From: Burkholderiaceae bacterium
Lineage (GTDB): Bacteria; Pseudomonadota; Gammaproteobacteria; Burkholderiales; Burkholderiaceae_F
Direction of reading: 5' to 3'
Length of the DNA stretch: 64,000 bases
NCBI GenBank assembly: GCA_022843955.1
Contig: JALHMQ010000021.1
Location: forward strand, 27,714-91,713
The notes under the pieces were generated by a model. That model did not search any database and was not told the origin of the DNA. It saw only the letters and a list, made by a program, of their open reading frames with translations. Positions 60,154 through 64,000 of this stretch are shown here, piece after piece (the stretch's first letter is position 1; each line of letters starts with the position of its first letter). A program made the translations under genes and the position numbers.

Positions 60154-61305
60154 CTAGGGGTTTTCTGTGTGCCGGCCGCTCGAGGCCAGTTGCAGGATCA
60201 CTTCGGACCCGCCCGCCGGGCGGGGTTCGATCGATATGGTTCCGCCGATCGCGTCGGCACGCAGGTGCATGCCTGCCACGCCGATGCCCTTGGCGCCGGC
60301 GAGCTTCGACGGATCGATCGGTACCCCGTCGTTGAGCACGCTGATTTCTATGTCGTTGCCCATGCGCTCGCAGCGGAACTCCAGGCGCCGCGCGTGCGCG
60401 TGCTTGATGGCGTTGTTCGCCGCCTCCTGCACGATGCGGAAGATGTGATACGCGGCCGCTGGCGAGGCGATCGCCGGCTCCTCGTCGATGTGCACCGCGC
60501 AGGAGATGCCGTAGATCGACTCGAGGTCCTCTGCCAGGCGGCGGATCGAGTCGCCGAGCGAGCCGCGTTCCAGGCTCGCCGGCCACAGGCCGCGGGCCAG
60601 GCTGCGGGTGCGCGTGACCGCCTCGTTCATCAGCCGCAGCAGCCAGTCGATCTCGCTGACCTCGGGCGTCTTGCCGGCATGCACCGCGTCGGCCAGGCCG
60701 CGCGCCACGAAGGCGACCCCGGCCAGATGCTGTCCAAGGCCATCATGCAGTTCCAGGCTCAGGCGTCGCTTCTCCTGCTCGGCGACGTTGAGCATCTGCC
60801 GTTCGAGGTGGCGGCGCCGGCGGATCTCTTCCTGCAGGCGCAAATTGGAGTTGGCCAGGCGCTGGCTGATGCCGCGGTCGGCGTCCGCGTCCAGCGGCAG
60901 TGCGCCAGCCGCATCGATGAACCAGCCGGAAAAGTCGTCACAGTGAACCTGCAGCACGCGCAACGGCATCGCCGCGCGCTGGCGGCGGCCGCGGCGGTCA
61001 AGATGCTCGGTCAGCACCGCCAATGCCTGCGCGAAGCTCTGGCCCGCCGCCGCGCCTGCCTGCTCGGCGGCAGCATTGACGAAGCACACGCGGTGCTGCG
61101 CATCGGCCAGCATCGCCGGACCAGGCCAATGGGCCACGTCTTGCTGCCAGCGTGCCAGCAGCACGCCGTCCAGTGCGGGCGCCGATGCGTGGTCGCCATC
61201 GCCGTGCAGTACCGGCAGGTGGGCAGTGCCGGCAACGGCTTGATCGATCGCCGCCGCACGCTGCGGGTTGGATGCGCCGGCGGGCGCGGCGGGGCGCGCT
61301 GTCAC
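60154..61305 (-). CDS. Soluble histidine kinase of the NarX/UhpB type
   Basis: 383 aa with no membrane helices: a divergent N-terminal PAS-like region (about 50-150), a coiled coil, HisKA_3 (LELHDGLGQHLAGV, phospho-His) and an HATPase (IVQEAANNAIKHAHA; GIGVAGMHLRADAIGG). The GTG start at 61305 has GGAGAGG in front and overlaps the upstream hybrid kinase stop. It should phosphorylate the response regulator encoded 12 bp downstream. Confidence 0.9.
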   Translation of the reverse strand: MTARPAAPAGASNPQRAAAIDQAVAGTAHLPVLHGDGDHASAPALDGVLLARWQQDVAHWPGPAMLADAQHRVCFVNAAAEQAGAAAGQSFAQALAVLTEHLDRRGRRQRAAMPLRVLQVHCDDFSGWFIDAAGALPLDADADRGISQRLANSNLRLQEEIRRRRHLERQMLNVAEQEKRRLSLELHDGLGQHLAGVAFVARGLADAVHAGKTPEVSEIDWLLRLMNEAVTRTRSLARGLWPASLERGSLGDSIRRLAEDLESIYGISCAVHIDEEPAIASPAAAYHIFRIVQEAANNAIKHAHARRLEFRCERMGNDIEISVLNDGVPIDPSKLAGAKGIGVAGMHLRADAIGGTISIEPRPAGGSEVILQLASSGRHTENP

Positions 61306-64000
61306 GCGGCCTCTCCGTCCTGCGTGCTGTGCGCCGCAGTCGCAGCAGCCAGCTGCTCGTCGATGCCGCGCAGGAAGCGCGTCACCTCGAGCGGCTTGGT
61401 CCAGTAGTCGGCAAAGCCTGCTGCCAGTGCCGCGTCGATGTCATGCGGCATGGCGTTGGCGGACACGGCCACGCAGGTGATCGCGCGCGTCTCGGCTTGC
61501 CGGCGCAGCTGCTGCAGGACTTCGTCACCCATCATGTCGGGCAGGCGGATGTCGATCAGGATGAGGTCGGGTTGGCACACGGCGGCCATCACCAGGCCGG
61601 TGGCGCCATCGGCCGCCTGGTACAGCTTGACGCGCGGCCGGAACTGCAGGAACTGCTCGACCAGGGCGGAATTGGCGGGGTTGTCTTCGATGTAGAGCAG
61701 CGTGCCGGTCACGTCCTCGCGCATCGACAGGCTCAGCGCCGTCGGCCCGGTCACCGCCGCCATCGGCCGTTTCTGGACGCGTGCGCAGCGCAGTCGCACG
61801 CGGAACTCGCTGCCCACGCCGACCTGGCTGTCGACCTCGATCGCTCCCTCCATCTGCTGCACCAGCCGCTGCGAGATCGCCAGGCCGATGCCGCTGCCGG
61901 GCGTGTTGGTGTCGACGCCCAGGCGGTTGAAGGGCTGGAACAGGCGCGCGAGCTGGCTGGTGCTCATGCCGCGCCCCGCATCGCGCACGGCGAACACGAT
62001 ATGGTCGTTCTCACTGCGCACGTTCACCTGCACGCTGCCGTTGTCGCGGTTGTAGTTCACCGCGTTCGACAGCAGGTTCAGCAGCACCTGGCGCAGTCGT
62101 ACCGGGTCGGCCCAGACATTGTCGGGCGCATCACTCGCATGGCGCGTCTCCAGCACGATGCCGCGCTGGGTCGCATCGGCCTGCACCATGGCGATCGCGT
62201 CGTCGAGCACGCTGCGCCACGCCACGACCTCCATCGCCACACTGCTGCGACCCGATTCGATGCGCGCGAGGTCCAGCACGTCGTTGATCAATTTCAACAG
62301 GTGCCAGCCCGCGTTGCGGATCAGGCCAACCCGCTCGCGCTGGGTCGCGGTCATCGGATCGCCCGGGTCCAGTTCGAGCAGCTGGGTGAAGCCGACGATC
62401 GCATTCAACGGCGTGCGCAGTTCATGGCTCATGCGCGACAGGAACTCGCTCTTGGCGCGGCTGGCGCGTTCGGCCGCCTCCTTGGCGAGCATCGCTGCTT
62501 CCGCTTCTCGCGATTCGGTGGCGTCCCACGCGACCCCCAGCAGTTCCGTGGCCCCCGAAGGTTGCACGCTCAGCTTGCCGCGCGAGGTGATCCAACGCCA
62601 GTCGCCGTCGCGGTGACGGACCCGGAACTCGCAGTTGAACTCGTTGCGTACCGCGGCCTCGGCCAGCGCCGTGTCGTACTGCGGCAGGTCTTCCGGATGC
62701 ATGCAGCGCGCCAGGATCTCGCCCGGCTTGCCGTCGTCGGGCGTAGCGTCGCACAGCAGGTACATCTGCTCGTCCCACTGCTCGGCGCCACCCGACACGG
62801 CGCGCTGCCAGCAGCCAATGCCGGCGCTGGCGGTGGCGATGGCGAGCCGGGTGCTGTACTCCTGCGCGCTGCGCTGCGCTTGGCGCAGGTCGGTGATGTC
62901 GAGCAGCGCGCCAATCTCACCGGCGTAGCTTCCCTTTGCGTCGAGACGCCGCCGACGCCACGACAGAACCTCGCGCACGCTGCCGTCGGTCAGTGCCACG
63001 CGGAACTCGCAGCGCACCGGCTCATCGACCGTCATCATTCGCTGGCGCGCGGCGGCCAGCAGCTGCCGGTCTTCGGGCAGCACGGGACTCAACGGGTCGA
63101 GGATGGCATCGGGCGCGTTCAGTTCATCGTCACGCCACAGGCTGCTCACCACACCGTCGTAGTAGATGAACCGGTTGTTGGCGTCGCGCTCGAACACGCC
63201 GAGCCCGCCGAGTCCGGTGGCCACCGCCAGGCGTTCGGCGACCAGCTGCGCGCTCTGCTCCGCCCGCTTCAGATCGGTGACGTCGAGCGCCGTGCCGAGG
63301 ACCTTGTGCGCCCGCCCGTCCGCGCCGCGCTCGATCGCCCCGTAGGAAATGACGTGGCGTATTTCGCCGCCCGGCCGCACGACCCGAAAGGCCATCGGAC
63401 CCACGGTGGGCGCGGTCGAGTCGAGCGCCACCTGCAGGTCGCGCAGGAGGGCGCCGGTGTCATCCGGGTGCACCAGCGCGACGAAGTCTTCCATGCTGCG
63501 CAGCTGCGGGCCGCTGCCCAGGCCGAGCAGACGGCAGACGGCGTCGTCGAGCAGCTCGGTGCGGTCGTCCAGGCGCGTTTCCCACAGGCCGATGCTTGCG
63601 ATCCGGGTGGCCAGTTGCAACCGCTTCAGCAACTGCTCGCGATCGGCGATCGCCATGCGCTCGATGGTCACATCGCGCACCGTGGCGACCATGTGTACGA
63701 CCTTGCCGCCGGCGTCCTTGATCGCGATGGCCTTGACGTCGACCTCGATCACCGACCGGTCGGCGCGGACGATCCGATAGCAGTCCTCATCGCTGCCGCC
63801 GTCGAGCAGCAGCGGGCGCAGGCGGTCGAGCACGCGCGGGCGATCGTCGGGATGCAGGTGCTGCGACCAGGCAAGCAGGTCGAGCGCCGGCTCGTCGGGC
63901 GAGCGCAGCATCAGCGTGTACAGCTGTTCGTTCCAGGTCGACCTGCCGGTGGCCGTGTCGAGGTCCCAGATGCCGATGCCGGCGGACGCGACCGCCAGAC
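61302..64000 (-). CDS. Multi-PAS hybrid histidine kinase, partial
   Basis: Cut by the right edge: the frame stays open to 64000 and reads AGIGIWDLDTATGRSTWNEQ, a PAS start, before the first internal ATG at 63911, so the N-terminus is missing. Four PAS/PAC domains are visible, then HisKA (SRMSHELRTPLNAI), HATPase (NAVNYNRDNG, DAGRGMS, GSGIGLAI) and a C-terminal receiver (LIDIRLPDMMGDE). PAS count suggests a cytosolic sensor of redox, light or small ligands. GTGA overlap with the next kinase gene implies a three-gene signalling operon. Confidence 0.9.
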   Translation of the reverse strand, partial: LAVASAGIGIWDLDTATGRSTWNEQLYTLMLRSPDEPALDLLAWSQHLHPDDRPRVLDRLRPLLLDGGSDEDCYRIVRADRSVIEVDVKAIAIKDAGGKVVHMVATVRDVTIERMAIADREQLLKRLQLATRIASIGLWETRLDDRTELLDDAVCRLLGLGSGPQLRSMEDFVALVHPDDTGALLRDLQVALDSTAPTVGPMAFRVVRPGGEIRHVISYGAIERGADGRAHKVLGTALDVTDLKRAEQSAQLVAERLAVATGLGGLGVFERDANNRFIYYDGVVSSLWRDDELNAPDAILDPLSPVLPEDRQLLAAARQRMMTVDEPVRCEFRVALTDGSVREVLSWRRRRLDAKGSYAGEIGALLDITDLRQAQRSAQEYSTRLAIATASAGIGCWQRAVSGGAEQWDEQMYLLCDATPDDGKPGEILARCMHPEDLPQYDTALAEAAVRNEFNCEFRVRHRDGDWRWITSRGKLSVQPSGATELLGVAWDATESREAEAAMLAKEAAERASRAKSEFLSRMSHELRTPLNAIVGFTQLLELDPGDPMTATQRERVGLIRNAGWHLLKLINDVLDLARIESGRSSVAMEVVAWRSVLDDAIAMVQADATQRGIVLETRHASDAPDNVWADPVRLRQVLLNLLSNAVNYNRDNGSVQVNVRSENDHIVFAVRDAGRGMSTSQLARLFQPFNRLGVDTNTPGSGIGLAISQRLVQQMEGAIEVDSQVGVGSEFRVRLRCARVQKRPMAAVTGPTALSLSMREDVTGTLLYIEDNPANSALVEQFLQFRPRVKLYQAADGATGLVMAAVCQPDLILIDIRLPDMMGDEVLQQLRRQAETRAITCVAVSANAMPHDIDAALAAGFADYWTKPLEVTRFLRGIDEQLAAATAAHSTQDGEAA

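Overview
The window is high-GC proteobacterial DNA, most likely from a phototrophic betaproteobacterium of the order Burkholderiales. The gene order bchFNBHLM-lhaA-puhABC-acsF-puhE is that of a purple-bacterial photosynthesis gene cluster. The oxygen-dependent cyclase AcsF points to pigment synthesis under air. The extragenic repeats (a unit reading SPPGRPKGE and a GC-rich hairpin reading GGESKGGTAPF) are, from memory, of a kind common in Burkholderiales. No tRNA, rRNA, CRISPR array, insertion sequence or phage gene was seen.

Layout. 1-1.1 kb: the start of a secreted lipoprotein with a Pro-Thr linker and a discoidin-type domain, then a frameshifted remnant of a YtfE/RIC di-iron protein. 1.2-18.4 kb, minus strand: one tightly packed run bchF-bchN-bchB-bchH-bchL-bchM-lhaA-puhA-puhB-puhC-acsF-puhE-crtI-crtB, many junctions being 4-bp ATGA overlaps. 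It makes bacteriochlorophyll precursors, the reaction-centre H subunit with its assembly factors, and phytoene to coloured carotene. 18.4-29.7 kb: the regulatory and late-pigment block aerR-ppsR1-bchG-(PucC-family gene)-bchP-ppsR2-bphP on the plus strand, with a heme oxygenase (bphO) facing it. It holds two PpsR repressors, a B12-binding AerR antirepressor and an RpBphP1-type bacteriophytochrome without a visible kinase catalytic domain. Oxygen/redox, blue light via cobalamin and far-red light can therefore all plausibly act on the photosynthesis promoters. PpsR-like boxes lie before bchF/aerR and bchG, and a related palindrome lies before ppsR2.

29.7-48.9 kb: an alpha/beta hydrolase, then the phenylacetate catabolon. 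paaN and paaY are on the minus strand; paaG-paaH-paaI-paaK-paaA-paaB-paaC-paaD-paaE-paaR-paaJ are on the plus strand, followed by a branched-chain-amino-acid-type ABC transporter (binding protein, permease, fused permease-ATPase, ATPase) that probably imports an aromatic acid. paaF and a PaaZ-type ring-opening hydratase domain are not in the window. Several paa intergenic gaps carry REP-like hairpins.

49-64 kb: signalling genes. A minus-strand operon encodes a TonB-dependent receptor, a tiny secreted protein, a YfiR-like periplasmic protein, a CHASE8 hybrid histidine kinase with phosphorelay, and a REC-PAS-GGDEF-EAL cyclic-di-GMP enzyme. It looks like a rewired YfiBNR circuit. A DUF6394 membrane protein and an ion channel with TrkA domains follow on the plus strand. 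The window ends in a multi-PAS hybrid kinase (cut by the edge), a NarX/UhpB-type kinase and a LuxR-type response regulator on the minus strand.
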